From Rhizoctonia solani (lineage: Eukaryota > Basidiomycota > Agaricomycetes > Cantharellales > Ceratobasidiaceae): a stretch of 64,000 nucleotides of DNA. A program made the position numbers and the translations under genes. Below the pieces are notes generated by a model that was not told where the DNA came from, made no database searches, and saw only the letters and a list, made by a program, of their open reading frames with translations. Of the stretch, positions 12,075 to 24,361 are shown piece after piece (within the stretch, counting starts at the first letter, position 1; every line of letters starts with the position of its first letter). The DNA lies in assembly GCF_016906535.1 (NCBI RefSeq), contig NC_057374.1, forward strand, positions 1,550,001 through 1,614,000, given 5' to 3'.

Positions 12075-12918
12075 ATGGCCCCTACGCTTGTCCCCGTGTC
12101 TCAGCCCGTGGTGCTGTGCGGGCCTTCTGGGGCTGGCAAGTCCACGCTGATCAAAAAGCTCCAGGATGAATTTCCGGGGCAGTATAATTTTAGCGTTTCT
12201 CGTGAGTCCCGCGAAGAGTCTGTGGGGTGGGTGTGATACAGGCTGAACGGTGGTTTCTGTAGATACGACGAGGAGCCCCAGGCCTGGCGAAGTCAACGGC
12301 AAGGCATACCACTTTGTCACCAAGGCCGAGTTTGAGAACCTCATCAACGAGAAAGGGTTCGCAGAGTACACAACGACCTATGATACCTAGTAAGCCCCCA
12401 TACCACTAACATCATCCCGATCACTCACCGAAATGGGGAGGACAGCTACGGAACGTCTCTCCGCGCCATAAAAGAAGCGTCGACAGAGGGCGGATCGTGC
12501 CTACTCGACATCGACACGGTCGGAGTGGCCAATATCAAAAAACACCACGCCTCGCTCGGATGTCTCTTCATCTTCATCTCGCCCCCGTCCCTGTCCTCGC
12601 TCGGCGATCGCCTGCGCAAACGCGGGACCGAGAACGAGGACACGATCGTGAAGAGATTGGCCAAGGCCAAGTCGGAGATCGAGTATGCTGCTGTACGCCC
12701 TCTTTCTGTTTCCCTCCTAACCACCGATGAGTGGGATCTGACCCTGGGGCTGTAAAACTCCTGTTCTATTCTAGTCGGGCGCGTTCGATGTGATCGTCGT
12801 CAATGACAATGTCGATCGCTCTTATGCACTTTTGCGCAGTGTCATTCGGGACGGCGTTCGAACGGGCGACAGCCTGCCTGATGGGATCTTGGAAGAGACC
12901 GCCGTGTCTATCAACTGA
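12075..12918 (+). CDS. GUK1: Guanylate kinase
   Basis: Phosphorylates GMP to GDP with ATP in purine nucleotide synthesis and salvage. Four exons: 12075-12201, 12263-12389, 12446-12692, 12775-12918, giving 214 residues, the usual size. Visible signatures are the P-loop [10 protein letters not shown], the GMP-binding [13 protein letters not shown] (joined across intron 1), [15 protein letters not shown] (joined across intron 2, aligning without gaps to the family F-x-E...YGTS block), the [15 protein letters not shown] strand with its catalytic Asp region, FISPPS, and the lid with RLRKRGTE. The C-terminus contains FDVIVVNDN. An in-frame ATG at 12018 would add 19 residues (MQSRFGRALSSCLFARAYT), Arg-rich and without acidic residues, like a mitochondrial presequence. 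I kept the internal start as the conserved cytosolic form. Confidence 0.95.
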
Positions 12919-13984
12919 CATCGCGATTGGCCTGAAGTTTTCTTCCCCCCTCTCCCTTGGCTTGCGATAACTGTACCTTTCTTTTCTATCTTCCTTATCC
13001 CCGCCTCATCTCGGCCGATACTCAAGGGTACTCCGAGAGGGTCGGTTGGTTATCTGTCCGCGTCCCCCGCGCACTGACATCATGCTGTTGTTGTTTAGAC
13101 TATAGACTCCTTGTCTTCCCCTCCGTCTTTGCTACCTATGTTTGTACCCTTACCTAACTAGACCCGGATCTAGCTCTCCCCCATCAATTGTGTCCCTAGT
13201 CACTTATCTCCGAGGACAGCCCAGGCAAGGAAGGGCAACCTAAGATCTCGAACCTGGCTATATCAGTCTCAATTTTAGGTGCAGGAAAAAGTGATGTACA
13301 ATCAATATATATGGAACTAGTACTTGGGCCAGCGGAAGACGGAGGTAATTAGACCAGACAGAGACCATGATCGTTTCCTTCCGGATACAAAGATGAGAGA
13401 GAGAAGTCAAGGGACATAATTGCCTCCTCCTATAGCGGTGAGGTTGTATTTCCGATTCGAGCGTGCTGAGATCGGTCGTGCTCTGTGTGCATCGTCTTGG
13501 AACTGCTAAACGTTCTACCCTCCAAGTGGGTTCCCACTCCACCTACTTTGTGCCTGTGGAAGACAAGGGGTGGGGCCCATGGTGCCGAGATTTTTTGTTT
13601 TCTTTTACGTTGGCAGTGATGAGACAACGAAAATGAGTCCATAGATTCGACGAGGGAAAAGCTCTATGACAAAGAGGTCTATAGGAAATAAAGTAGAACC
13701 GGAATTCCAACGAAAGCGAGGGTGAGGGGATCTATAGCAACATGACGGAAAAAAAAAACGAAAGCTCTAGAGCGACAGCATGAGAAAGTACGTATACAGC
13801 GTGGGTTGGGGAAGGTGCATGGGACTACTAAGACAGCGAATTGAATGAAGAGGCAATAATATAAGGAGGGGGTGCGTTTTTTGGGAGAGAGTGGGGGCAG
13901 GTAGTCTGGAAACGAGGTGATGAGTTTACCAATCGAGTGCGGGGAAAGAGAGAAAGCGTGGACGTACATCGTGATAGATTGTGT
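12919..13984. other. 3' flanks of two converging genes, nothing coding supported
   Basis: The downstream ends of guanylate kinase (plus) and the Ser/Pro-rich gene (minus) face each other here. The sequence is rich in pyrimidine runs and contains no frame with family-like content, so I read it as 3' UTRs and spacer. Confidence 0.4.
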
Positions 13985-15016
13985 TCATCGCCATGAGCTC
14001 TCGCTGTCCATATCACCATCATAGGACTCGCCAGGTGCAAGACCAATAAAGAAACGCTTCTTCTTGGGTTGGTGGGTGATGGTAATGGGGACAGGAACGA
14101 CGTCCGTGGTGTCGCACCACTCGGCCGTGACGTCTGCAGGCTCTTCGACTACGGCAAGGGCGCTTTCGTCTGGGCGCTGCTTTGTGGACAGTTTCCTCGG
14201 GGGTCGGGCGAACATGGGCACAGAGACGGACACGGACACGGAGCTGACACCGCCATAGTCCGAGGGCACGCGTGGAGAAGGCTTGGGGATAGGGATGGGG
14301 CGGGCAGGGGTGGTATCGATGGATGCACTGGTGACAGAGGAGAGACAGGCAGGAACAGGGTCTGACTTTCTGTGTAGGCGCATGGGGATGATGGAGTCTG
14401 CGACGAGATCGTCAATGACAGAGGCAGAAGACTCGTCAGCAAAGGCGGCAGAGGTTGTCGCATGGGAAGTAGAGTAAGGCGGGGGTGGCGAGGGGTGTTC
14501 CCATGACCGGGTCTCGGGCAGAGGTGTCGGGAGATCCAACTCGGCGCTCAGACGAGAGGGGCGGCGTGTACCGAGGCCGTCGAGCAGAACAGGGCTCATG
14601 GTGAATATGAGATCGGGCGAGGGCGTGGCCGTGGGCCTGTTGGTGACGTCCGAGGGAGTGCGGGCGATGACCGTCGGGGGCTGTTTGTGGGCGAGTCGTC
14701 TGAAGCTGAGGGTCGGGTTCGGAAGGGCTGCGGGTCGTCGGTTGGAGAGAACTCGTGTGCGCGGATTGCATGGGATGACGCGCGTGACTGGCGGGTGCGG
14801 CGAACACGTCTTGTGCGGTCCGTCGTCGGTCTCGTTCTCGTCCTTGCGGGTCCGCCGCGATCGTCCTCGTCCTCGTGCCGGAGATGGACATGGCGACGGA
14901 CACGGCAGCCCATCGACTAGCGCCGTGTCGACCGACGACGGCTGGTGGAGCATGGTCAGGTCAGCCCATCGGGAGATGTACGAATGTGATAGTCCGCCAG
15001 TAGGTGTGCAAGGCAT
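13985..15016 (-). CDS. Hypothetical Ser/Pro/Thr-rich protein
   Basis: A single uninterrupted frame of 343 codons, much longer than any competing frame except GC-rich shadows. The product is low-complexity and probably disordered: rich in Pro, Ser, Thr and Arg, with patches such as PCPSPCPSPARGRGRSRRTR and SSVSVSVSVPMFARPP, and a C-terminal segment QPKKKRFFIGLAPGESYDGD that looks more ordered. No signal peptide, membrane segment or catalytic motif is visible. Arg/Lys-rich clusters could serve as nuclear signals, which is only inference. It could also be a terminal exon of a larger gene. Codon use (strong C/G third positions) resembles the neighbouring guanylate kinase. No function assigned. 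Confidence 0.5.
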   Translation of the reverse strand: MPCTPTGGLSHSYISRWADLTMLHQPSSVDTALVDGLPCPSPCPSPARGRGRSRRTRKDENETDDGPHKTCSPHPPVTRVIPCNPRTRVLSNRRPAALPNPTLSFRRLAHKQPPTVIARTPSDVTNRPTATPSPDLIFTMSPVLLDGLGTRRPSRLSAELDLPTPLPETRSWEHPSPPPPYSTSHATTSAAFADESSASVIDDLVADSIIPMRLHRKSDPVPACLSSVTSASIDTTPARPIPIPKPSPRVPSDYGGVSSVSVSVSVPMFARPPRKLSTKQRPDESALAVVEEPADVTAEWCDTTDVVPVPITITHQPKKKRFFIGLAPGESYDGDMDSESSWR

Positions 15017-18000
15017 CGTCTCGTCTCGTCGTGTCTCGTCTTGTCGTGTGCAATCAGCTCTACAGAGAGGGCAAGTTATCTAATTCTCCTCAACCACGCG
15101 CTAGATATATACCCAAATAGCAAGGAACCAACGACCCAAACTTCTGGCTTCAAATTTTATCCCTGGCACGCTGTTGTGTTGTGGTCGGCAACTTGTTCTC
15201 GTGGCGGGGCAAAATGACGACGCACCAAGCCCTTGGGTCCTCTTCGATTCCTTCTTCTCTGCAGATCCTGTCCGTCTCTGTGATCCGGAAGAGCCTCGAC
15301 TCTCTTCCCTCTCCTCGTCCCGCTGCTCTCCGGTCCTCACGTCGGCCCTTGCCTGGCTCCCTCGGCCATCCTACCTGCTCCCACCCCCGCCGCCATCCCA
15401 ATATGGTTCTTTTTTCTTTTCCACGCCCACACAGAAACAACTGGCCGCATACACTCAGGGTTCTTCGACCTCCCACCATCCTTCGAAATCCCTGCGAGGG
15501 AATGCCGCCGGCAACCACTCTCTAATCCATTCTATCATTCCACATACGGTCCTCCCCACACACACCACACACACGCACGTTCGCAACGCTCCAGCTCACT
15601 CATACGCGTACGAACCCGAATCCACTACCCCGCACAACCAAACACACAACCGCCCGGCGCTACGTTTTTGGGGTGCTCACAGCCTAGGCGAATTCAGCGC
15701 ACTTAGCCTCCAATCCAACAAATATCAGCCTTTATTGTGTATTCTCAGTCCACCCAAGGCTGTCACTTGGTAGCCTTGTTCTGGTAAAACCGATCTAACG
15801 TCCTTTAGCCCAAAACTCATCAGGTCGAGACTTGCCATTGGGGCCTTGTTATGGCCTCCCAATATTCGATGTTGGTATCCGCCGATAGATGTCAGCTACG
15901 ATCCCCGCACTCTATCTCACTCGGGTGCTACCTTCCTTTTCCAGACACAGCGGGCTCAGGGTAACACACACATGATTACACAATCCAGAAATTCAAATAA
16001 GTCCAGAGGGGACAAGGACATAACGATAAGATTCAGGTCAGGTTTGTGTCCAACGTGTGTGCAATATGCTCGATTGGAATCCTGATATGGTAATTGTCAG
16101 TGCCAAGCGAGATTTTTGTCCTCCCAGAACCCACCCCCTCTTCCCCTTTTACCTTCTCCTCATCCCTTCCCTTCCCTTACCTCAGAACTTTGAGTCTATG
16201 TGGGGACATCTAGGGCCGCGTGCTCAGGCTGCTGGGCTGTGATAGACAAGACGACTTGAATTCGGTGCCGTCATGCGCGTACGGTACGAAGCGGCTAAAT
16301 TTGTGCATTTGTACATTTTTGTACATGGCCAACACGTCTAGAACTGTCGATCGAGTGACGCAACCCATCGACCCATGCGTCGCTCCCTCTGTATCTATAC
16401 CTCCATATGTACATTCTCAGGGTCGGGTGGAACACGGATTATTATTACTATACGGCTCGAATAAGAACTGCGAGCTCAGCTGCGCGTATTTTAGACGAGA
16501 ACGTTCCCGCGTGTACAATTTAGATTCGGAATACGGCAACACTGTAAGATGGGATGTTCGCCCGAGAAGTCAACGGAGCCGGGTAAATTGTGATTTACGG
16601 ATTGAGCAAAAAGGAATCCGGCAAGTCCAGACTCGATTTCCAACAGAGCTTGATTAAACCGCGCGCAAAAAGATTGATTGGGTCAAGAGACCTACCTGTA
16701 GTTGGATTTACACAACCCACAAGAGGTGTTTTAGTAGCCGGACCTGCCCATCGCGTATTCTGTATTTTTGTACGAACCAAAAGAGGCGGACTTGGCGTGT
16801 TCCTCCGATCATGTATATGTGTGCGCGTGTGTGTGCGGGTACGATCCCTGTCGCACCTCACTCGCCGTTTTGCAGATCCTAGTATCAACAGACCGTGTCC
16901 CCCCGCCGGCCCGGACTTAAACTCAAGGTTCCGGATAACGCAAGACCTGGCTTGGGTAACAATTATGCAAAGTCCAATACAACACGGTTCTGTGTAATAT
17001 AATCCATGACCATATGCTACACGGTAACTAGACGGGAGGACCCATGTATGCTCTCTATGGGAAGAAATGTAGTTTAGCCGGGTGGGACGAGGTGTGTTCG
17101 TATTCGTTAGCCGGCGGGGAAGCTTTGACTTGATGACTGGGACTTAATCATGCCGAGGTTACTGATTTAACACCGAGGGTCCCCCCCTCTTGCCCCTTCC
17201 CAACTGTCACCGGGAGACCCACGCGTGATGCTATGCTATGCTAACCTCGCTCGCTCGTGGTTTCGGTCAATCTGTCGACTTGTCGTTTCGAGCGTACGTT
17301 CGTGGGAGTCGAGGATGCCGTGCCTTGGAATAGATTCGAATTTACATGCGCATTTAATTTTAGTTGGATTTTGCATGTTTCGAATTCTCGCTTGGTGATT
17401 GGCACTGAATCGAGTAACTGGTGATAAGGAAAGGAAAAGCACTTTTTTTTGTGTGTTCGTTGGGGAGGTTGGAGGGTCCTGTTGAGTCTAGTTGCTTCAG
17501 AAAGCGCTTGGCAGGTCTGTAAACAGTAATTTGATCGTGCGGAGTTAACGTCTGGCTATAGCCGGAGCTAACTGTTCGAGTCAATCATCGCTCGCGTCCG
17601 AACAAATAACAATAGAACAAAAGTACTCTATCATTCTTCGACCCAGCCACAAGCCCCTTGACAGTTGACATCTAGCTCCGTTGGCGTCAACCACGTTCCT
17701 TTATTAAACTCTCTTCAAAGAAATACAGGGGATATTTCTCTATCTCTCTCCTTCCGTCACCTTTCGTAGCATACAATGCAAGCGTGGCAAACAAGTGGCC
17801 ACCATCGAGAAAGTTCAAGGGGGCCATAATCATCACGGAAGCAAAAATGGCCACAATTGCCACCGCTTTACGAATATGGTAAATCGGTACCAATCCCGGT
17901 TTTAGTTCCGCGCGGTATATATGCGCAGGTCCTTGACGTAGGTTTTACGCTCTGCAATGCGTCGCTGGTGATCTCGGCGATAGATAACAACCGCCACCCC

Positions 18001-21000
18001 AAGCGCGTTTTTCGTGTTTCGAGGGGAAGGGGAGGGGAGGAGAAATCTCGTCGAGGGGTTCTTCATGTATGCGTATCCCCTTTTTGCGCCATGTGTGTGT
18101 GATATCGATGCGCGCGTTGTGATCGATAGCCTGGCGCGTGTAAGACAGCATGACAACGCGTCCGGGTTCGCGTCGACCTCTTAACTGTGGACATGAGGAC
18201 AATAAACACAAGTGAATAGGGGATATTGAAGAAGTTGTTCTCTGACTGCGCCAAAAGCCTGATTTACGCTTGGATCGAGACCCGTTGGTATAGAGTCCAG
18301 CGTGTCCCCAACCTTTCCGCGAGTGCTCAATCTGCGGGGTCATCACATTACCTTGGCGAGCACTCCGTATCTAGTGTTAGAAGATGTTCCTAATTCATTC
18401 GCAGGTCATTCAATTGGTTGTCCCCCGTATACCTCTCCGACTCAGGCCATAGCTTAACGCATGCCCGACTGGGTACGGGGGCTGCACGTCTCGGCGTGTT
18501 TCCTAGGCTTCAAGTCGTTGCTAGAATCACAAGACGTCCACCCAAGACCGGGTTCTGTGACAGCCCCCTTGCTTAGTATGTACAGAAGCATTCAAAGATC
18601 GGCCGATCCAGTCCAGGTAACGAGCTGACTAATCCAAACCACACAAGGTAACCAATTCGCGGCTTTTGTTTACGTCTCAATTTATGCGACCCCCGCCCTT
18701 GATCTGGGCGCAGCAGAAGGCGGGATAGGAAAATGGTGAGCCGCGACCCGTTGGTTTTCAGTATCCAAGGTGACGTGCGATTTTACTTCCCCGCCCGTGC
18801 AGCGTCCGCGCGCTTCGCTCAGAACCGCCGATGAATATGAAAAGGTGTGCGGGAATTTGATCTAGCATTACAGAAAAGGCAACTGGGCGGGCAGGTCGGT
18901 CGGTAATCATACCGGGATTGGCAAGAAGCCAGATTTCGGCATAGGGAGCTACGCTTGGTATTGAGGGCGCATCGGGCCCCATCTATTTCCCTTCATTGAT
19001 AATGCGTTTGAGCACGTACATGTACGCTATAGTGATGAATTTGAGCTATCGTTTATCGCTTTTGACTTGACAGTGACAAGACATACATGTATCGGGTCCA
19101 AATGGAGTATAGTCGTGATGTTCAGATTGTGCCTATCTGGCAGGTGGTTCTATCAAAGTGGCTTGATCAACGAATTCGCCCAAGCTTGCCTAATCACATC
19201 AGACCTGAGTCTTGGGTGGTGCGTTGGAGCATACATAAAGTTGCACCACATGGCAAACTGTGAGGGCCTTCGTCGATTAGGGTTCGCATTCACTTCGGCG
19301 GGGCGAGGATTTAAGCGCTTATTTGGAATGAGAAGAAAGTCTAAGTTCCCGGATTTTTTGATTTTACCACGATGGAGTTGATTAGGGGCAAGTGGAGACA
19401 ACCGAAAAGGCTCCATCTGTGTCTTTCGGGGTCGGAGAATTGAGTGGGAATAATTGTCCCTTGACGGGAGTTAGACTGCACATAGCTCTCACGGTATGTA
19501 GCTGGAAACATCCGAGTCTGAAGTGTAATGTCAAAGAACTCAGTGCACACGTGTTTATCGACCTATATGCTTGCGTACAATAAGTTGTGGTGGGCAGTCA
19601 TTGTAGAAGGCATCCAGTATTCATTGTATTTGAGATATGGAACTCCGGTGTTCAGAGTACCGAGGACCGTTCATTCAGAGCACCCAATACATTTATGAAC
19701 AAGGAAGTCGAGCTATCGTCTTGGTCGAGAGAATGTATATGGCAGTGTGACTTTAGTATAAGAAAATGAGCGAAGTCAACGTGTATTGAAAGGACAGACA
19801 CTCGTTATTACATACGATTCTCACAGAAGTTGTTATGTTTTCTGAATCTATGTAGCAGCCAAGGCCGAGTAGCCAGTGTCATTTCAAAAGGAGTAAGTAT
19901 GGTCATTCATCACACGGCTTCTTCGGACGGCTATAAAACGCATTGTATTGGGTCCCTGTGTTATGTGAGCATTACACAGTCTAGTAAAGGTACCTTCTTG
20001 GCGGTGAACGGTGGGGATTAAAAAGGTTGACATTCCATCAAAGTAAAGATAAATATGGTTTCTTCGAACGCTGGAATTCACAAGACGATTTGCACACTAT
20101 TTCGCCTCTACAATGCCCATAAAGGAAATATCCAGAATATATCAACTTCAAGATCGCACCCTGGTTGAGATCGGGCGTAGCTAGGGCCCTACACGAGTTG
20201 AGATGAAGTAAGGGATGAAAAGGGGCTGATGCCCCAAGGTGGGGCTTGTATGCAGGTGGTGCTATTGAAATTCATTGAGCTTTGTTGCTCATTTGCAATT
20301 CTGTGCTAAAACACTTTCTTATGTTATATAAGCATTTTGCTGATATTAAGTGGCCGAGCGGGTAACCCGTTAAGCCCTCGAATTGGTCTTGAATAACAGC
20401 GTGGTGAGTTTAAAATACGAAACCACCTACTATGTGAATTATTGCGACAGTAGTTCAACTGTTTAGGTTTGAAGTGTTAACGTTAACATGGTAGAGAGCG
20501 AATACGCCCAGATCTGGGGTTGCACATATTGGTGCGCACATCCAAGGATGTCCAGAGCCCAGTGATACCTATACTTCGAATCTTATTGTATGCGTTCTCT
20601 AGATCATAGGATACCAGTAAGTGAAGTCAAGGCATCGTAACGTAAGGTCCAACGAATATGATACCAATAGTACGATTTGGGCGGTAGGGTCAAATGCAGG
20701 AAGCATGGTTGTGCATAAGGTGCTTGTCCAGTAGCCTGTTCACTTGTTTGTAACCTTGGATCCCTTGGCTACGATATACTATTATTGTGCCCGAGAACAC
20801 CAGGTGCTCACATCAGCCCATGTCAGCCAAGAAAGGTAGGTGGGTGCAGTAATTTCATACTCCTTCGCGTGCCACACTTGGTGGCGCACTACTCCTACGG
20901 ATCTTCTCTCAGGAACGGGCGTATGGGTCTGTCGGCGGCCCTTTAGTGCCGCGGCAGCGGCTACCTCTGAGTAGGATCATTGACCAAATGTTCTCTCGAG

Positions 21001-22038
21001 GGCGCAGTTCCGTCTGTTCCATCGACTGGGATTCGCATAGAGGGTATAAGGAGCCCTACCTCACGTGATGACTCCGCGACCAAGCTCCCAACGATCATCC
21101 AAGCACCCTTGACCCCTAAAACATGTTGCATTGTGATCTGTTTGATTTGCTCTTTTGCCTGGTCGAGACTTGCTTGCATTTCCGTTCCTCTGTGCTGAAC
21201 TTGCGGGGCTGCGTCATGTTGTATGTTGGTCTTATCAGTGGCGTCCCCAGCCCGAGATTGACTTCTGTCCTCTGGCAACCTATTTCTAGGTGATTGCGCA
21301 GCCTGACCTATGTTGTCCTCCTCGAAGTATCGGTTACTTTGGTGAGGTCTGGACTACCTGGCTCCTTTAGAATCGCAATCATACAAACGGGGAAGAAGGG
21401 TTGCCTGGGGCCTGAGGGCTGGTGTATCTTGGTAGATCTTATTTGTCATACTTCGGTCTTGGGTTCTCGTTTGGATAGGTAGCATACAAACCAGTGTCTC
21501 CTTGATGTCTCGGGAAGGAACTGTGTCTGAACCTTCCGGATTTTGTGTTCCCTTGAGGTCGAGTATTGATTTGTTATCTTTTCGTCTGCCTCGGCCGATC
21601 TTTTGTGTTGTTGGCAGGGTTTGGTCCAGATTGCATCGCTCACTCGCATATTGGCAGGGCGCTACGAGGCTTCTGTGAGCCCATAGTACTTGTCTTTTTT
21701 TTATGTCTAGGAATTCGTGAACTGAGAGGTGATAAAATACGCAGGGGTGTTCCGGGATAGGGAGATGTAAGATACTTGAAAATATAGTTTAAAAAGAGTT
21801 GAGGCCTGCTGCCATCCTACCCCGGATGACAGGTAGGATCAAATCGGCCGTACACGAACTATCTGTTCGATGTGCGAAATTAGGCCCCAGAGTTTGATAT
21901 TACCGAGGTGAAGAGGCCAATACAATTACAGCGCGGAATACTACAAACCGCAAATACTAATACGGACGCGCTTGCAATCCTTTATACATAGAACCATAAC
22001 GAAAGCTCACCCGGTAACCGCCTGAGTGTGGTGCTTGG
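15017..22038. other. 7-kb gene-poor region
   Basis: No frame here carries a motif I recognise. The first 800 bases are pyrimidine-rich on the plus strand and probably form the promoter and leader of the minus-strand gene ending at 15016. Small polyalternating stretches occur (for example TG/GC-rich 16825-16845). Short frames at 17945-18346 (minus) and 20961-21278 (minus) are listed under rejected. The interval is the longest without a supportable gene in the window. Confidence 0.45.
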
Positions 22039-22668
22039 CTAATCTTCCGAGGCCATCCTAGGGCGCTTCTTGCGTGTGGTCCCAGGAAGAGGTGGGGTTC
22101 CCTCATCATCTCGTTGATTATTCGGCCGTTTTTTCTGCTTAGAGTCCCGGTCGCGTCGCGAGTCGATGCTTCGAGCTTCACTTCCCTGGCGTGCAGCAGG
22201 TACGGCGACCGTGACATGGGAGCCGGCCCCCGCATCATCGGCAGAGCGGTCGGCATCGCCATTGACTACTAGCGACTGTTGCGTGATATATGGTTAGTGC
22301 AAGGAAGACATAAAGCATGTGTTTGACTTGCCTTGCCATATGTAGAGCTACTGTTTGAGAAGATCCGGTCCCCATCGGTTATCTCGTACTTCTTCCTGTT
22401 GGCTGCGTTGGGGTGCTTCAAGTAGTTTTCAAAGCCTTGGATAATGTTCCCGCCAGAGTTGGTTGTTTCTGTGAGGTAATTCCCTTCAAAGGTGTAAATC
22501 TGAGATTCGAGAGCTGCCTGGCAGAAAACAACATCAGAGAAAAAATTAGGAAAAATCAGAAAAAGGGCTGACTAGTTGTTTATCAATATCCTTGCGTTTC
22601 ATCAAAGCATTGACAAGATCTTTGCGAGCCCCCTCATAGAGAGCCTTTCCTTCCGCTTCGGTGGACAT
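22039..22668 (-). CDS. EAF6: EAF6, subunit of NuA4-type histone acetyltransferase
   Basis: Small chromatin protein that in yeast and animals is part of NuA4 (and of NuA3 or HBO1/MOZ complexes), forming a helical bundle with other subunits. Three exons: 22668-22573, 22517-22332, 22275-22039 (172 residues). The conserved core is present: YEGARKDLVNALMKRKDIDK, then LESQIYTFEGNYLTET and GGNIIQGFENYLK, the hallmark of the NuA4/EAF6 family. The C-terminal half is a basic, Ser/Arg-rich tail ending KKRPRMASED, probably disordered with a nuclear signal. Intron 2 appears to use a GC donor (AAG followed by GCAAGT). The gene is divergent from the wax-synthase-like gene with a 268-bp shared spacer. Confidence 0.92.
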
Positions 22669-22936
22669 GGCATGGAGTTTGGTTGGTTGTTGGAACTCGT
22701 GGCTTGGCTGACTCATCCGGGCATTACATCATCGCGGCCACCATCGGCTGTCCAAGCCTAAAAATGATTCCCAACCACCTGCACAGACTTTTGGAACCCC
22801 ACGACTTGGAGTGCGAGGCGCTGGCAACAATCCCTGCCGTCTTCGTGCAATAGGGAGTCGATATGGGGGTTGATGAAGTGTTATCTGGGTGAGCGTGCTG
22901 GCACATTGCTCCCCAAATCCAGTTCTGACAGAGAGA

Positions 22937-24361
22937 ATGCACAGCCTAGTAGATGCTTTTAGAATATTGGTACCCGAGCCAAAGGATAGAATACCCTTGA
23001 CTTGGTCTAATTCACCTCTTGTAATCTTGCCGGTTGTCCCATTATTGCTTCTTTCCTACCTTACACGCAGACCACGAACGCAGCTCCTTCGACTGGCTAT
23101 TTTACCTCTGGCCGTTTGGTCAACCCTTAGTGCCGCCTATACCTATGAGTGGACGAATCCGGTGTATAATGTTTATAACTTTGCTTCGGGTACGTCCCAT
23201 TTGATAACCGGTGAATTACTTCTAAGTTTCAAACTTTCCATTCAGGTCTGTGGGGGATGTTTGCTCTGTTGAAGGCCGTAGAGTTTGCGCTTACTCCTCA
23301 TGGACGATTGAAAGTTGGAGAGATGAAGCCCGGGCCAATCAAGTCTCCGGCGAGCAACAAGTACATTGCTAACTTTACCAAGACACAATCCATATCCAGA
23401 AGTTTGTCTGCGCTCTATATCGGATTCTTGGATGCTTGCGAGCTATTGAGCAGCATGCGTGGTGTTGGTTGGGACTATGGAACTGGAAATGATATTTATA
23501 TACCTCTTGAACATCGATCATCAGAGAAAACCGGTTTCTTGAAATCGACATTGTGGAGCACACTGGGCTACTATTTGTTACTTGACATGATCGACACTGG
23601 CTTCAAACTGGTGCCTGGGGTCTCTTCGCCCTCTGGTGGCTCTATCTTCCGCCCAGAGTTATCCCTCATCCCTCGTCTAGTTGTATCCACCGGCCTGCAC
23701 TTTGCCACTGGTGTAGCATTTATCGCAGGATTTAATATGTTTTACGGCCTTTTGACATTGATTGCCGTTTCATGGTGGCAGCCTCCATCTGCATGGCCTC
23801 CAGTCACGGAAAACCCATGGGCAACAACTTCGCTCCATGACTTTTGGGGAAAGCGTTGGCACCAGCTATTACGCCAGGCATTTTTTGTTGGCGGTGGCTA
23901 CCCGCTTGCATTTCTTGGCAAAACTATTTTTGGTGTACTTTTTGGTGAACGGGTTGGGCGTACGGCCGCGCTTTGGGGCTTGCTTTTGGGCACGTTCACC
24001 GCTAGTGGACTATTTCATATGTTTGCAATGTATGCGATGGGGCAAGGGATCGAGTGGAAGGTTGTTGGATTCTTTTCTGCCCAGGCTATTGCGCTAATCT
24101 TGGAGCGCGCCTGGAGAACCGCTACCGGCCGGAGGGTAGAGGGGTGGTGGGGCCGCGCTTGGTCTTATCTCTGGATTGTCGGAGGCGGCCAGTGGTGTGG
24201 TGAGTAGGTATAATCAATTGTCATTCTAAATTGGTGCTAACGTCGCTTCAGTGGACGCTTGGCATCGTAGAGGCCTTGGAGGCGGCATGGTTATACCTCC
24301 ATCTCTTTCTGTCACTCGTCTGATTATTCTACCATTAGTACTCAAGTTTTTTGAATCATGA
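22937..24361 (+). CDS. Wax-synthase-like MBOAT acyltransferase
   Basis: Polytopic membrane acyltransferase of the wax synthase branch of the MBOAT superfamily. Fungal members transfer acyl or acetyl groups to alcohols, sometimes in terpenoid or lipid pathways. Three exons: 22937-23189, 23246-24199, 24252-24361 (438 residues). Evidence: multiple hydrophobic segments, starting with one near residues 25-45, the signature SLHDFWGKRWHQLLRQ preceded by NPW, and ASGLFHMFAMY, which carries the conserved histidine regarded as catalytic. The length fits the family. The start at 22937 is the first in-frame ATG; the frame extends upstream but without ATG. The substrate cannot be read from sequence. Nearby methyltransferases might suggest a metabolite pathway, but LPMO genes intervene and there is no core synthase. 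Confidence 0.88.

Noticed and set aside
15174..15773. A 199-codon plus-strand frame.
   Set aside because: Composition is dominated by Ser, Pro, His and Thr from a pyrimidine-rich tract, without motifs; more likely promoter/leader of the divergent minus-strand gene.
17945..18346. A 133-codon minus-strand frame.
   Set aside because: All three frames of this strand are open here, none shows domain-like content, and splice signals do not extend any of them.
20346..20440. A stretch beginning AGTGGCCGAGCGGGTAA that resembles the D-arm of a Ser or Leu tRNA.
   Set aside because: I could not find a matching acceptor stem, anticodon loop or T-arm in the expected positions. A covariance-model scan would settle it.
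20961..21278. A 105-codon minus-strand frame with some helical-looking sequence (ASLDQAKEQIKQITMQH).
   Set aside because: No flanking exon, motif or start context supports it; too weak to annotate.
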